A stretch of 64,000 nt of DNA from Evansella cellulosilytica DSM 2522 (GCF_000177235.2 NC_014829.1:2046001-2110000), one strand, 5' to 3'; shown: positions 28,034 to 38,354, counted from the stretch's first letter. Numbers and translations are program-made. The notes: generated by a model from the letters alone, not told the origin.

Positions 28034-28906
28034 TCAATGCTGTAATGGTCGTTTGTTCTCATCTAGAGTAAAACCTTCACCCATTACATCTTGAACATCT
28101 CCTAAAGTAACAAATGCATGTGGGTCGATCTTTGAAATTAAATTTTTTAGTCTTACAGTTTCTGTTTTTCCGACAACACAATAAAGGACTTCCCTTTCCA
28201 AACCTGTAAAAGTACCTTTTCCTTTTAATATCGTTACTCCTCTGTCCATTTCCTTTAAAATGATAGCTGCTATATCCTCAGATTTTTCCGATATAATCAT
28301 TGCGGCTTTACCAGAGTATGCTCCTTGCTGCATAAAATCAATGACTTTAGCTATTATAAAAACAGCTAATAAAGTATACATCGCTTCACGGTAATTTAAA
28401 TAAATAAGAGAAGATAAAATAACAGCGGCATCAAATAAAAACATCGTTTTTCCAATACTCCATCCAAAATACTTAAAAGCCATTTTAGCTATAATGTCGA
28501 CGCCACCTGTCGTACCTCCATAGCGAAAAACGATTCCAAGCCCAACACCAATAAATACGCCAGCGAATAGTGCCGCTAGTGTTAAATCGTCATATAGTGG
28601 TAATGATATGATGGGGAAACGCTGAAAAATCCATAGAAATAATGAAACGCTTAATGTACCGATAATTGTATAAATAAATACATTACGTCCTAACACTTTC
28701 CAACCGATAAAAAATAGTGGAATGTTTAGTGCTAAGTTTGAATAGGCTGGGTCTATTGAGAACATAAAGTATAATATAAGCGTGATACCTGTAAAACCAC
28801 CATCTGCTAAATTGTTCTCCATATTAAAATAAACTAATCCAAAAGACATAATTGCTGTTCCTATTAAAATAAATATAATGTTTTTTATTCTTATAGAACC
28901 GAGCAT
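28034..28906 (-). CDS. ypjC: YitT-family membrane protein YpjC
   Basis: A 290-residue protein of the YitT/UPF0750 family: five or six N-terminal membrane helices with GGFTGITLILYFMF and GGTTGGVDIIAKM glycine-rich motifs, then a cytoplasmic C-terminal DUF2179 domain (GVTILKGKGTFTGLEREVLYCVV). The ATG at 28906 was chosen over GTG 28915 because GAGGTG lies six bases before it and length then equals B. subtilis YpjC. It is the only minus-strand gene in the first 47 kb and has its own terminator. Transported substrate unknown. Confidence 0.87.
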   Translation of the reverse strand: MLGSIRIKNIIFILIGTAIMSFGLVYFNMENNLADGGFTGITLILYFMFSIDPAYSNLALNIPLFFIGWKVLGRNVFIYTIIGTLSVSLFLWIFQRFPIISLPLYDDLTLAALFAGVFIGVGLGIVFRYGGTTGGVDIIAKMAFKYFGWSIGKTMFLFDAAVILSSLIYLNYREAMYTLLAVFIIAKVIDFMQQGAYSGKAAMIISEKSEDIAAIILKEMDRGVTILKGKGTFTGLEREVLYCVVGKTETVRLKNLISKIDPHAFVTLGDVQDVMGEGFTLDENKRPLQH

Positions 28907-29131
28907 TTCATTCACCTCACTTTAAACGAGTATAGTATTTGTTAAAATGACTGCTTTATTATATAAGATGGTGTAGAAAGGTACAATGATTTCTTGTGAA
29001 ATAATGTCAAAAATACACTATAATAAGAATATTCTTCTTTAACGTTCTTCATAGTTGTCAAATGGTGTTGATTTCGCTAACATGAACATGAAATATATTT
29101 ACGTTTTCATTTTCAGAGAGTGAGGGTTAAA

Positions 29132-29476
29132 ATGGATAATAAGTCTATTAAAGATGCTCAAGCACAAGTAGATGAATACATAAGTCAGTTTAAAGAAGGA
29201 TATTTTAGTCCGTTAGCTATGATGGCTAGGTTAACAGAAGAATTAGGCGAGCTTGCTAGGGAAATAAATCATTTTTACGGTGAAAAGCCTAAAAAAGATT
29301 CTGAAGAAGAAAAAACAGTTGAACAAGAAATCGGGGATGTTTTTTTCGTGTTGATTTGCCTGGCTAATTCGTTAAATGTGAATCTAGATGAAGCATTACA
29401 AATGGTTATGAAAAAGTTTGAAACACGAGATAAGGACCGTTGGACGAAAATGAATAATGAAGGAGTTAATGAATGA
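29132..29476 (+). CDS. ypjD: MazG-like nucleotide pyrophosphohydrolase
   Basis: A 114-residue all-alpha pyrophosphohydrolase. The metal-binding EE(x12)ExxD pattern is seen in [15 protein letters not shown] and [18 protein letters not shown]. Members hydrolyse non-canonical nucleoside triphosphates. ATG 29132 follows GTGAGGGT; GTG 29120 lies in that site. It overlaps dapB by four bases. Confidence 0.9.
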   Translation: MDNKSIKDAQAQVDEYISQFKEGYFSPLAMMARLTEELGELAREINHFYGEKPKKDSEEEKTVEQEIGDVFFVLICLANSLNVNLDEALQMVMKKFETRDKDRWTKMNNEGVNE

Positions 29477-30270
29477 TGTTAAAAATTGTAGTAGCAGGAC
29501 CTCGTGGTAACATGGGGCAAGAAGCAGTGAAAATGGTAGCAAATGAAGAAGCTTTTGAACTTGTGGCAGTGGTCGATATAGAACATAATGGATTGAAAAT
29601 GAAGGATGTTCCTTCGATGCTTCCTTTAGATGTTCCGATTTTTGAAGATATGAATGATTGTTTTCAACAAGTGAATGCAGATATATTGATTGATCTCACT
29701 GCACCCGAAGCTGGAAAGAAGCATATGAAAATTGCATTCGAAAATGGCGTAAGACCCGTAGTTGGAACTACTGGATTCACTGATGAAGATGTGAAGGAGC
29801 TTTCTGACATAGCTGAAGATAAAAAAATAGGGGCTATTATTGCACCTAATTTTGCTGTTGGAGCCATTCTCATGATGAAATTTTCACAAATGGCAGCGCG
29901 ATATTTACCTGATGTTGAAATCATAGAACAGCACCATGATCGTAAACTAGATGCGCCATCTGGTACAGCGGTGAAGACAGCTCAAATGATTACAGAAGTA
30001 AGGGAGAAAAAATCGCAAGGTCATCCTGACGAAAAAGAAACTCTACAAGGTGCAAGAGGCGCAGACTTTGATGGCTTACACATCCATAGTGTCCGTTTAC
30101 CAGGTCTCGTTGCCCATCAAGAAGTGATATTTGGTGGAGTAGGTCAAACATTGAAAATTCGTCACGATTCGCTAAATCGTGAATCCTTTATGCCAGGTGT
30201 AAAATTAGCTTGTGAAACAGTAATGAAAATAGACGTGCTCGTTTATGGTCTAGAACACATTATTGAGTAG
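29473..30270 (+). CDS. dapB: 4-Hydroxy-tetrahydrodipicolinate reductase
   Basis: NAD(P)H-dependent step in diaminopimelate and lysine synthesis, also supplying spore dipicolinate precursors. The 265-residue protein has the nucleotide-binding [16 protein letters not shown] (the usual first G-x-R-G-R-M-G shows N for the second R), VGTTGF, the catalytic [15 protein letters not shown] and [15 protein letters not shown]. Starts inside the ypjD stop with AGGAG seven bases before. Confidence 0.96.
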   Translation: MMLKIVVAGPRGNMGQEAVKMVANEEAFELVAVVDIEHNGLKMKDVPSMLPLDVPIFEDMNDCFQQVNADILIDLTAPEAGKKHMKIAFENGVRPVVGTTGFTDEDVKELSDIAEDKKIGAIIAPNFAVGAILMMKFSQMAARYLPDVEIIEQHHDRKLDAPSGTAVKTAQMITEVREKKSQGHPDEKETLQGARGADFDGLHIHSVRLPGLVAHQEVIFGGVGQTLKIRHDSLNRESFMPGVKLACETVMKIDVLVYGLEHIIE

Positions 30271-30340
30271 TTAACATGTAACAGATCACCTCTAGCTAGT
30301 TTGATAACAATTATATAGAGAAAGTCGAGGAGGAACGAAA

Positions 30341-30760
30341 ATGAATATTTCTTTTATTGCCCATGATAGAAAAAAAGATGATATGGTTCAATTTGTAACA
30401 GCATATGAACAAGTCTTAAAGGAACATACTTTGTTTTCTACAGGAACTACAGGAGAAAGAATTATGGAGGCAACCTCATTAAGCATTCATCGTTTTCAAT
30501 CTGGCCCTTTAGGGGGAGATCAACAAATAGGGGCTAAAATAGCAGAGAACGAAATGGATCTCGTTGTCTTCTTTAAAGATCCATTAGCTGCACAACCACA
30601 TGAGCCTGATATTACAGCATTAATAAGGTTGTGCGATGTCTATAGTATACCGTTAGCTACAAACATGGCTACTGCTGAAATATTGTTAAGAGGATTGCAA
30701 AGAGGCGATTTCAAGTGGCGAGAAATTGTTAAAGGCAACATGGAGGAAGGAAGACAGTAA
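30341..30760 (+). CDS. mgsA: Methylglyoxal synthase
   Basis: Converts dihydroxyacetone phosphate to methylglyoxal. The 139-residue protein shows [10 protein letters not shown], the phosphate-binding [21 protein letters not shown] and [17 protein letters not shown], all family hallmarks. GAGGAGG lies before the ATG. Its stop shares a base with the bshB1 start. Methylglyoxal is detoxified via bacillithiol, made by the next two genes, a meaningful neighbourhood also kept in B. subtilis. Confidence 0.95.
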   Translation: MNISFIAHDRKKDDMVQFVTAYEQVLKEHTLFSTGTTGERIMEATSLSIHRFQSGPLGGDQQIGAKIAENEMDLVVFFKDPLAAQPHEPDITALIRLCDVYSIPLATNMATAEILLRGLQRGDFKWREIVKGNMEEGRQ

Positions 30761-31467
30761 TGAATTTTAAACAATTGGATATGCTTGCGATAGGTGCACA
30801 TCCAGACGATGTAGAAATTGGTATGGGAGGTACGCTAGCGAAATATGCTAGTAAAGGTTTTAAAACTGCTATTCTTAATTTAACGAAGGCTGAGTTATCT
30901 TCTAATGGAACTGTTGAAGGTAGACAATTAGAGGCCGATAAAGCAGCTAAAGTACTTCAAACGGAACGGATTCAATTGTCATTTCAGGATCGAAGACTTT
31001 TTGAGAGTAAATCAGAATGTATACTTGCCATTGTTAATGTCATTAGAAAGTATAGGCCTAAAGTAGTATTTGCACCGAATAGTAACGATAGGCATCCCGA
31101 TCATGGACATTGTAGTGTTCTCGTAAAAGAAGCTGTTTTTTCAGCTGGAATAAAAAAGTTTGCACCTGACTCAAATTTCGTTGCATACCGTCCTAATTAC
31201 TTATATTACTACCAAATTAATGGAATGATTGTACCAGATTTTGTGATTGATATAAGCGACTTTATTGATAAGAAATTAAAAGCACTCTCTTGTTATGAAA
31301 GTCAGTTTACTAAAGGAGTTACCGGTGTAGACACACCACTAACTGATGGGTATATAGAAAAGGTAAGAGGGAGAGAGCATTTATTAGGAAGTGATCATGG
31401 GCTCGCCTATGCAGAAGGATTCAAATCGGAAAAACCGTTGTTAATGACAAGTTTATTAGGAGAATAA
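30760..31467 (+). CDS. bshB1: Bacillithiol N-acetylglucosaminyl-malate deacetylase
   Basis: Zinc LmbE-like deacetylase acting on GlcNAc-malate in bacillithiol synthesis. The 235-residue protein has the metal-binding GAHPDDVEIGMGGT near residue 12, SDHGLA-type and RHPDHG (here NDRHPDHGHCSVL) supplying the other ligands, and LTKAELSSNGT. Starts on the last base of mgsA. bshA follows after four bases. Confidence 0.95.
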   Translation: MNFKQLDMLAIGAHPDDVEIGMGGTLAKYASKGFKTAILNLTKAELSSNGTVEGRQLEADKAAKVLQTERIQLSFQDRRLFESKSECILAIVNVIRKYRPKVVFAPNSNDRHPDHGHCSVLVKEAVFSAGIKKFAPDSNFVAYRPNYLYYYQINGMIVPDFVIDISDFIDKKLKALSCYESQFTKGVTGVDTPLTDGYIEKVRGREHLLGSDHGLAYAEGFKSEKPLLMTSLLGE

Positions 31468-31471
31468 AAGA

Positions 31472-32614
31472 ATGAGCTATAGAATTGGAATTACGTGCTA
31501 TCCAACTGTTGGCGGCTCTGGTGTAGTTGCAACGGAATTAGGGAAAGCACTAGCCGAAAATGGTCATGAGGTTCACTTTATTACTTCGAGTGTTCCTTAT
31601 CGACTAAATGAGTGTCAAGCAAATATTTTTTTCCATGAAGTAGAAGTTAATCAGTATTCTGTATTTCGATATCCACCATATGATATTGCTCTTGCTAGTA
31701 AAATGGCCGAAATTGCTAAGAGAGAGAAGCTAGATATTCTACATGTTCATTATGCAATTCCACATGCAATTAGTGCTTATTTAGCGAAGGAAATGGTAGG
31801 TGACCATCTTAAAGTCGTAACAACATTACATGGTACTGATATTACTGTTTTAGGGTACGACCCTTCACTTAAAGACATGATCAAGTTTGGAATTGAGAAA
31901 TCAGACATTGTCACAGCAGTATCAAATGACTTAGTTCAGCAAACGAGTTTACTCTTGCAGACGTCGAAGCCGATAGAAACGGTTTATAATTTTGTCGATC
32001 ATAGAGTTTATTTTCCGAGAGACGCTACATATTTAAAAGGGCAGTTGAATATTGAAGAGTCACAAAAAATTATCGTTCACGTATCTAATTTTAGGAAGGT
32101 GAAAAGGGTTCCTGACGTCGTTGATGCTTTTCTAAAAATACAAGAGGAGGTAGACTCAGTATTATTATTGATAGGTGATGGACCCGATTTACCAGTAGTT
32201 CGTGAGAAAGTCGATGCGTTAGGGATCTCAGATAGGGTGAGGTTCCTAGGAAATCAAAAGCGTGTAGCAGATTTATTATCTATTAGTGATTTAAAACTGC
32301 TACTCTCAGAAAAGGAGAGCTTCGGTCTTGTAATTTTAGAAGCGATGGCTTGTGGTGTTCCTGCAATAGGCTCAAAAATTGGAGGAATTCCTGAAGTAAT
32401 CGAACATGGGAAAAATGGATTTATCAGTTCCTTAGGAAATACACAGGAGGTAGCAGATTTCGCCATCCGAGTCTTAACAGATGAAGAGCTCCATGAAAGT
32501 ATGTCAACTTTTGCTCTAAAACGTGCAAATAGTGATTTTCATAAAGGTAAAATTGTAAAGCAATACGAAGATATTTATGCAAAAGCTATTTCACTTATAG
32601 GAGAATTAAAATGA
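31472..32614 (+). CDS. bshA: Bacillithiol glycosyltransferase BshA
   Basis: GT4-family enzyme joining UDP-GlcNAc and L-malate, the first step of bacillithiol synthesis. The 380-residue protein has GITCYPTVGGSGVVATELG at its start, TTLHGTDITVLG, and the C-terminal sugar-nucleotide site ESFGLVILEAMACGVPAIGS with the EX7E glutamates. It overlaps cca by four bases. The third pathway enzyme, BshC, is not in the window. Confidence 0.95.
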   Translation: MSYRIGITCYPTVGGSGVVATELGKALAENGHEVHFITSSVPYRLNECQANIFFHEVEVNQYSVFRYPPYDIALASKMAEIAKREKLDILHVHYAIPHAISAYLAKEMVGDHLKVVTTLHGTDITVLGYDPSLKDMIKFGIEKSDIVTAVSNDLVQQTSLLLQTSKPIETVYNFVDHRVYFPRDATYLKGQLNIEESQKIIVHVSNFRKVKRVPDVVDAFLKIQEEVDSVLLLIGDGPDLPVVREKVDALGISDRVRFLGNQKRVADLLSISDLKLLLSEKESFGLVILEAMACGVPAIGSKIGGIPEVIEHGKNGFISSLGNTQEVADFAIRVLTDEELHESMSTFALKRANSDFHKGKIVKQYEDIYAKAISLIGELK

Positions 32615-33768
32615 TTTCTAACGAAAGCGCTGCAATTCACATCCTAAATAGTCTTGAAAGTTACGGATTTGAAGCGTTTATTGTTGGTGGTGCAGTTAGG
32701 GATAAGCTCTTAAAGCGGAAACCAAATGATATAGATATTTGCACGAAGGCAAGTATTAAACAAATTCAAAGTATATTTCCGTCGTCAATTCATGTAGGGA
32801 GTAACCATGGAACATTGATCGTAAAAATAAAAGGGTGCACACTAGAAGTTAGTACATATCGAGCAAGAAATGGAGAAAAGCCAACAATATATAGCGACTT
32901 ATCATTGCGCGATTTTACTATTAATGCAATGGCAATAGATATTAGAGGAAATATAATCGACCCTTATGATGGACAATTGGCGATTAAAAGGAAGGTTATT
33001 GAAGTTGTTCAAAGTGGGCAGCGTTTTATAGAAGATCCGATTCGCTTACTGCGTGCCATTAGAATTGCTAAACAGCTTAACTTTTCAATTGAAAACAAAA
33101 CAAGTGCACTGTTAACTGACAGTGCACATTTAATAAAAGAGGTGGCAGCTGAAAGGATAACTGCTGAATTTCAAAAAATAGTAACAGCAGTACTTAACAA
33201 AAAAGAGGTATGTGAATTAGTAAGTGGGGATGTTGTACAGAATATACCTTTCATGTTTCCCGAAAAAAAAGTGATTGAAAGCCTGAAAAGGTATCCATAT
33301 GAATTCATAGTTAAACATCATGTTGAATGGTGGATGCTGGCTTCCTTTTCTTATGATAGTAATGAAACAGTCCATATTCTAAGCGAGCTTAAGCTATCAA
33401 AAAAAGTAGTAAAAGACATTACATTTATTAGTAAACTCGTTATAGAAGTCATATCTACGTCTTGGAGTGATTATCATTTATATTTATTAGGGCGAGAGAG
33501 GTTAATTTTTGCAGAAAAGCTGCTTTCTTTAATACAAATGCGCGAAAATAAATCGAGTATTTTACTAGACAAATACGATTCATTACCTATTCACGATAAT
33601 AAAGAGTTGGCAATTACTGGACAAGAACTGTTAGAGTGGTTTCCACAGGAACGTGGTAAATGGATTGGTGACCGCTTAAAAAAGGTAGAGGAAGCAGTTG
33701 TACTAAATAAGGTAGCGAATGAGAAAAAAGCAATTTTTAACTCGTTAAAAAGGGAGATCATAAAATGA
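32611..33768 (+). CDS. cca: CCA tRNA nucleotidyltransferase
   Basis: Adds or repairs the CCA end of tRNAs. A 385-residue class II enzyme: FIVGGAVRDKLLKRKPNDIDI carries the GGxVRD and DxD metal-binding motifs, followed by EVSTYRA, DLSLRDFTINAMA and DPIRLLRAIRIA. The HD domain seen in some relatives is absent. Overlaps both neighbours (bshA, birA) by four bases, so it is deep in one operon from ypjD to birA. Confidence 0.95.
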   Translation: MISNESAAIHILNSLESYGFEAFIVGGAVRDKLLKRKPNDIDICTKASIKQIQSIFPSSIHVGSNHGTLIVKIKGCTLEVSTYRARNGEKPTIYSDLSLRDFTINAMAIDIRGNIIDPYDGQLAIKRKVIEVVQSGQRFIEDPIRLLRAIRIAKQLNFSIENKTSALLTDSAHLIKEVAAERITAEFQKIVTAVLNKKEVCELVSGDVVQNIPFMFPEKKVIESLKRYPYEFIVKHHVEWWMLASFSYDSNETVHILSELKLSKKVVKDITFISKLVIEVISTSWSDYHLYLLGRERLIFAEKLLSLIQMRENKSSILLDKYDSLPIHDNKELAITGQELLEWFPQERGKWIGDRLKKVEEAVVLNKVANEKKAIFNSLKREIIK

Positions 33769-34736
33769 AAGCAAAAGTATTGCAGCTTTTGAGAACTTGT
33801 GAAGATCACTTTGTTTCTGGTGAGCATATTAGTAATCAGCTTTCAATAAGTAGAACGATGGTTTGGAAATATATCGATGCACTTAGAAAAGAAGGTTACG
33901 TGATAAAAGCAGTTTCAAACAAAGGATATCATTTAGTTGAAGAAATGGACGTTGTTAATGAGCATGCGATACGATCTCGCTTAGAGGTTGATGCCATATT
34001 TCAAAATATCATTTATGAGGATACAGTGACCTCAACGCAGCAGGTAGCTTATAAGCTTTTAGGAGAGGGAGCTCCACATGGCACTTTGATTGTTGCTAAT
34101 GAACAAACATCTGGTCGAGGTCGTTTAGGTAGAGAATGGTATTCACCGGCTAATACAGGCATTTGGATGAGTCTAATTATGAGACCAAACATTGAAATGC
34201 AACAAACGCCACAGCTAACACTTGTAGCCGCCGTAGCTTTAGCAAGAGCAATTAAGGAAGCGACTAATTATGATGTACAGATTAAGTGGCCAAATGATCT
34301 CATTTTTAATGGGAAAAAAATAGCGGGAATACTAACAGAAATGCAATCTGATCCTGACCGAGTTAAGTCAGTTATCATTGGAATTGGTATAAATGTCAAT
34401 CAGCAAACTTTTCCTGAAAGTATTGCCAATATTGCAAGCTCTTTGTCGTTAGAAACGCGTGAAACGTTTCATCGAGTTGCAATAATTGAACATTTTTTAA
34501 GGGAGTTTCAATGGTTATATCATACATATTTAGAAAAAGGATTTTCCTTTATAAAACCACTTTGGGAAGCAAGGGCTATTTCTATTGGTGAAGAAATTCT
34601 AGCAAAAACGGCAAATGGCGAATTAAAAGGAGTAGCTGAAGGCATAAGTGATGAAGGTGTCCTTTTATTAAAAGATAGTGAGGGGAATAGCCATCGGATC
34701 TACTCGGCGGATATTCATCTTCTAGAAAAAGAATAA
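33765..34736 (+). CDS. birA: Biotin--protein ligase and biotin operon repressor
   Basis: Bifunctional: attaches biotin to carboxylases and represses biotin genes. The 323-residue protein begins with a winged-helix domain (SGEHISNQLSISRTMVWKYIDALRKEGYVI, residues about 18-47), followed by the ligase core with biotinyl-AMP loop SGRGRLGREW, and KWPNDLIFNGKKIAGILTE, and a C-terminal SH3-like cap. Last gene of the ypjD-birA run; terminator follows. Confidence 0.95.
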   Translation: MKAKVLQLLRTCEDHFVSGEHISNQLSISRTMVWKYIDALRKEGYVIKAVSNKGYHLVEEMDVVNEHAIRSRLEVDAIFQNIIYEDTVTSTQQVAYKLLGEGAPHGTLIVANEQTSGRGRLGREWYSPANTGIWMSLIMRPNIEMQQTPQLTLVAAVALARAIKEATNYDVQIKWPNDLIFNGKKIAGILTEMQSDPDRVKSVIIGIGINVNQQTFPESIANIASSLSLETRETFHRVAIIEHFLREFQWLYHTYLEKGFSFIKPLWEARAISIGEEILAKTANGELKGVAEGISDEGVLLLKDSEGNSHRIYSADIHLLEKE

Positions 34737-34787
34737 TAGCGTCATGCTTTTCATTTTCTTATTATTTCTTGATTATATAAATATGCT

Positions 34788-34828
34788 AGAAGGAGCAAAA
34801 ACAAAAATCTTTTTGCTCCTTCTTTCTT
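34788..34828 (+). terminator. Terminator after birA
   Basis: AGAAGGAGCAAAAA / TTTTTGCTCCTTCT, 14-bp stem, loop of about eight, weak T run (TTCTT). The 3' arm overlaps the -35 box of the pan promoter. Confidence 0.82.
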
Positions 34829-34838
34829 ATGTTATAAT
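34810..34838 (+). promoter_or_regulatory. Promoter for panBCD
   Basis: TTTTTG at 34810-34815, 17-base spacer, perfect TATAAT at 34833-34838. A start near 34845 gives an untranslated leader of about 255 bases. Confidence 0.65.
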
Positions 34839-34844
34839 GCTTTT

Positions 34845-35098
34845 GGACGGTATCCGTTAGGAACTGTACTTTTATATTTCACAAATGAAAAATTGTATTT
34901 CTGCCTTGATCCAAAACTGGACTGGGACAGAGGGTGTAACAGATGAGGGATATTTATATCCTTTTATCATTAGGAACGACTTTACCTTCTTCCAGCTAGG
35001 AAGAAGTTTTTTGTTTTTTACTATACATGTAAAAAAATCATGTATTTTTAACGTTCCTGTGATCTCCCTTTTCTCAGAGAATTGAAAGGAGAGAGATG
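34845..35098 (+). promoter_or_regulatory. pan operon leader with attenuator; possible pan-motif RNA
   Basis: Long leader with several stems: GGATATTTATATCC near 34949-34962 within a longer ATGA/TCAT-flanked stem; a terminator at 34986-35013; AGGAACG (34971) complementary to CGTTCCT (35051) across the terminator; and TCTCCCTTTTC (35063-35073), which can pair with GAAAGGAGAGA (35084-35094) carrying the panB ribosome site. The layout is that of a cis-regulatory RNA. A conserved pan-motif RNA is known before panB genes of Firmicutes; membership here is inferred from position, not shown. Confidence 0.55.
34986..35013 (+). terminator. Intrinsic terminator inside the panB leader
   Basis: CTTCTTCC / GGAAGAAG with loop AGCTA, then TTTTTTGTTTTTT. 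Located about 85 bases before panB, so it must be bypassed for pan expression. Confidence 0.85.
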
Positions 35099-35099
35099 A

Positions 35100-35933
35100 A
35101 TGAAAACGACGACTGATTTTTTTAATATGAAAAAAAATGGCGACAAAATTACAATGGTTACTGCATATGATGCGCCAAGTGCGAAGCTCGCAGAAGATGT
35201 TGGCATTGATACGATTTTAGTAGGGGATTCTTTAGGGATGGTTGTATTAGGTTATGACTCCACAGTCCCTGTTACAATCGAAGATATGATCCATCATACG
35301 AAAGCTGTTAAACGAGGAGCACAAAATACGTTTATCGTGACTGATATGCCCTTTTTAACTTATCACGCATCTTTAGAAGAAACCTTTTCTCATGCAAAAA
35401 GGCTTATTCAAGATGGCAATGCTTCAGCTGTTAAGATGGAAGGTGGCGGCGCGGTTCTAGACAAGGCGGAAGCATTAGTTAGCGCTGGTGTGCCAGTAGT
35501 TGCACATTTAGGGTTGACACCACAATCGGTAGGGGTGCTAGGCGGATATCGTGTCCAAGGGAAATCAAATAGTGAAGCCGATAAATTAATGAAAGAAGCA
35601 AAACGTGCAGAAGTAGCTGGGGTGTGCATGCTAGTGCTAGAATGTGTTCCAGAGGAATTAGCAAAAGTAATATCGACATCTATTTCAATCCCAGTCATTG
35701 GGATTGGAGCAGGAAGAGAGACGGATGGACAAGTGCTTGTTTTTCACGATGTCATAGGATATACACAAGGACATGTCCCTAAATTTGTAAAAAAGTATAG
35801 TGACGTTTCATCCATCGTATATGACTCTCTTCATGCTTTTCATCATGAGGTGAAAGATGGTGTATTTCCAGAGGAATCACATGTATTTAAACAGCCAGAA
35901 CAATTAAATAATAAAATGTATGGGGGAAAGTAA
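35100..35933 (+). CDS. panB: 3-Methyl-2-oxobutanoate hydroxymethyltransferase
   Basis: First committed step of pantothenate synthesis, forming ketopantoate with methylene-tetrahydrofolate. The 277-residue barrel has [29 protein letters not shown] with the metal-binding aspartate, [17 protein letters not shown] and [21 protein letters not shown] after GAAAGGAGAGAG. First gene of panBCD. Confidence 0.96.
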   Translation: MKTTTDFFNMKKNGDKITMVTAYDAPSAKLAEDVGIDTILVGDSLGMVVLGYDSTVPVTIEDMIHHTKAVKRGAQNTFIVTDMPFLTYHASLEETFSHAKRLIQDGNASAVKMEGGGAVLDKAEALVSAGVPVVAHLGLTPQSVGVLGGYRVQGKSNSEADKLMKEAKRAEVAGVCMLVLECVPEELAKVISTSISIPVIGIGAGRETDGQVLVFHDVIGYTQGHVPKFVKKYSDVSSIVYDSLHAFHHEVKDGVFPEESHVFKQPEQLNNKMYGGK

Positions 35934-35935
35934 AC

Positions 35936-36814
35936 ATGAAGATTTTCACGAGTATCCCCGCTCTTAAAATATGGTTAAAAGATAATAAATCGAATAACGC
36001 CTCGATTGGTTATGTTCCTACGATGGGATTTTTACATGAGGGTCATGAGGCATTATTAAATAAAGCAATAGAAGAAAATGATTTAGTTGTGTTGAGTATA
36101 TTTGTTAATCCATTACAGTTTGGTGAAAATGAAGACTTTGATCGCTACCCGAAAAATATAGAAAAAGATATTGAGGTAGCTAAAAAATACGGGGTTGATG
36201 CGATTTTTCATCCATCCGTTCATGAAATGTACCCTTCAGAGATGAGTGCTACGTTTAAAGTTCACCATATGGATGTTCTATGTGGTGCGAAAAGACCTGG
36301 GCATTTTGATGGTGTTGCAACAGTAGTGATGAAGTTGTTTGGAATCGTCACTCCAGATCGCGCTTATTTCGGTTTGAAGGACGCGCAACAAGTTGCAGTC
36401 ATCGAAAGGTTAGTAAAGGACTACCACTTAAATATTGATATTGTACGTGTACCGACAGTCAGGGAGAATGACGGATTAGCGAAAAGTTCGCGAAATGTCA
36501 ACTTAACAAAAAGTGAACGAGCCGAAGCCCCCTATATTTATAAAACGTTATTAGAGGTTAAAAACTGGATATTAGATGAACGGTGCTACGATACTGACAA
36601 AATTGAAGTTAAGTTAAAAACACTGTTGTCAAAAAGACTTTCAGGGAATTTAGATTATGCAGAGGTGAGAGGATTTCCTTCGTTAAAGAAAATGAAAACA
36701 CTCTCGAGCGATGTCATGATTGCAGTAGCAATAAAATATAGCAAAGCTAGATTAATTGATAATGTCATTTTTCACTTAGAGGAAAAGGAGGGGAAATTAT
36801 GTATAGACAAATGA
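35936..36814 (+). CDS. panC: Pantothenate synthetase
   Basis: ATP-dependent condensation of pantoate with beta-alanine. The 292-residue protein has the HIGH-like [59 protein letters not shown] and the KMSKS-like KSSRNVNL ([13 protein letters not shown]). Starts two bases after panB; overlaps panD by 16 bases. Confidence 0.96.
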   Translation: MKIFTSIPALKIWLKDNKSNNASIGYVPTMGFLHEGHEALLNKAIEENDLVVLSIFVNPLQFGENEDFDRYPKNIEKDIEVAKKYGVDAIFHPSVHEMYPSEMSATFKVHHMDVLCGAKRPGHFDGVATVVMKLFGIVTPDRAYFGLKDAQQVAVIERLVKDYHLNIDIVRVPTVRENDGLAKSSRNVNLTKSERAEAPYIYKTLLEVKNWILDERCYDTDKIEVKLKTLLSKRLSGNLDYAEVRGFPSLKKMKTLSSDVMIAVAIKYSKARLIDNVIFHLEEKEGKLCIDK

Positions 36815-37182
36815 TGAGTGGAAAGCTCCATAGAGCAACGGTAACCGAAGCAAATTTAAATTATGTTGGAAGTATTACAATAGATGAAGAATTAATGGAT
36901 ACAGTAGGCATATTAGAAAATGAAAAGGTGCAAGTCGTTAATAATAATAATGGTGAACGCTTAGAAACGTATGTCATTCGTGGTAAAAAAGGAAGTAAGA
37001 CGATATGCCTTAATGGAGCAGCAGCAAGACTTGTCCAGCCTGGAGATAAAGTTATTATTATCTCTTATAAACTAATGAGTGAAGAAGATAGCAAATCTCA
37101 TGAGCCGAAAGTAGCGATTATGAATGACAATAATGAGATTGTTGAAATGATGAATACTGAGCCAGCATCAACTTTAAGATAA
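36799..37182 (+). CDS. panD: Aspartate 1-decarboxylase precursor
   Basis: Makes beta-alanine for PanC. The 127-residue proenzyme cleaves itself at Gly24-Ser25 (YVGSITID) to give the pyruvoyl group. [19 protein letters not shown] is the other family signature. AGGAGGGG lies inside panC, seven bases before the ATG. The three pan genes form a complete pantothenate unit from ketoisovalerate and aspartate. Confidence 0.96.
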   Translation: MYRQMMSGKLHRATVTEANLNYVGSITIDEELMDTVGILENEKVQVVNNNNGERLETYVIRGKKGSKTICLNGAAARLVQPGDKVIIISYKLMSEEDSKSHEPKVAIMNDNNEIVEMMNTEPASTLR

Positions 37183-37261
37183 ATATGAATAAGAAGTATA
37201 TACATCCCTCCTACGTTGGAACACTTATATAGAAGTGACTGCGATATTGGAGGGATTTCTT

Positions 37262-38308
37262 TTGTTCTCATCAAAGAAATGGAAAGAAATATCTGACTGG
37301 TTAATCAACAATCAACAAAATTTAACAGATAAAGAAAAAAAATATTGGATAGCGTTTTTATCAGAGCAAAATGAAATTTTACTTGATGTATGGAGTGAAC
37401 AACTAGAGTTATTAGACGAAGTAAAGGATAATCTTTTGTCATCCGAATCGCTGACATTTAAGAAGGAACAGGAGAATGTAGAGGGGATTAGTTTTTTTCA
37501 TTTAGGACTATATTCTAAGGCGATTGATTCCTTATCAAACGAGGTCGATAACACGGAACACCCCTCTCGCATTTATCTATACTTAGGATTTTCATATATG
37601 TATCTCAATAAGAATGATAAAGCAAAAGAACATTTATTGAATGTCATTTACCGAAGTGATGATCAATTAGAGAAGCATTTTGCTTTTCTAGGGCTTGGTA
37701 TTCAAGCCGGGCGCGACAATGATATAGAACAAGCTATTTCTTATTTTGAAAAAGCAGAAGAACTCCTCTTCAATGGTGATGTAGTGTATAATTTAGGAAT
37801 ATGTTATTTGTTATTAGAAATGCCTAAGGAAGCCATTGCATTTTTCAATAAGGTAATTGGTTCTGGTGAAGGTGATGGAGAAGCATATTATTGGCTTGGG
37901 AAATGTTATATGGATACAGGTAATACCACGATGGCAATGGAAACTTGGTATCAAGCTGTACATGAGTTTGATAATAAAGAAATTCTTTTATCGCTTGCTT
38001 CGGAGTTTGAAGAGGAAGGATTTTTTTCTTGTGCATTGTACTGTTATGAGCGACTTTATGAGCTAGGAATGGAAGAAAGACTTGCCTTACATGGATTAGC
38101 TTGGAACTATGGTTTATTAGATCAACGTGATAAATCTATAAATAGATTTGAGCAATTATTGGAGGATTCACCAGAAGATATTAATGTATGGATTTCCTAC
38201 GTATGGCTTTTGAAACAGTGGGATGAAAAGGAAAAACTAGATACATGTTTAAAGAAAATTAGTCAGTTAGAGATTCAGCACCCATTACTTAAAAAAATTA
38301 CATCATAA
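37262..38308 (+). CDS. TPR-repeat protein of unknown role
   Basis: About 348 residues, mostly tetratricopeptide repeats such as YLYLGFSYMYLNKNDKAKEHL, YNLGICYLLLEMPKEAIAFF and YYWLGKCYMDTGNTTMAMETW. No signal peptide. The probable start is TTG at 37262, six bases after TTGGAGGG; the in-frame GTG at 37235 precedes that site. Lies between panD and dinG, where B. subtilis 168 has no gene. A scaffold or chaperone-like role is possible; partner unknown. Confidence 0.75.
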   Translation: MFSSKKWKEISDWLINNQQNLTDKEKKYWIAFLSEQNEILLDVWSEQLELLDEVKDNLLSSESLTFKKEQENVEGISFFHLGLYSKAIDSLSNEVDNTEHPSRIYLYLGFSYMYLNKNDKAKEHLLNVIYRSDDQLEKHFAFLGLGIQAGRDNDIEQAISYFEKAEELLFNGDVVYNLGICYLLLEMPKEAIAFFNKVIGSGEGDGEAYYWLGKCYMDTGNTTMAMETWYQAVHEFDNKEILLSLASEFEEEGFFSCALYCYERLYELGMEERLALHGLAWNYGLLDQRDKSINRFEQLLEDSPEDINVWISYVWLLKQWDEKEKLDTCLKKISQLEIQHPLLKKITS

Positions 38309-38354
38309 ATGAGATTGGTTTGCTGGGAGAAACATCGTACTTGGAGGAGAATGT

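Noticed and set aside
34860..35085. T-box leader or small gene before panB
   Set aside because: AGGGTGTAACAG resembles the T-box core only loosely and the specifier structure is not seen; the 66-codon frame spans the terminator and lacks a ribosome site.
37262..38308. Possible duplication of ypiA (both TPR proteins)
   Set aside because: Similarity is limited to the generic repeat pattern; lengths and non-repeat parts differ.
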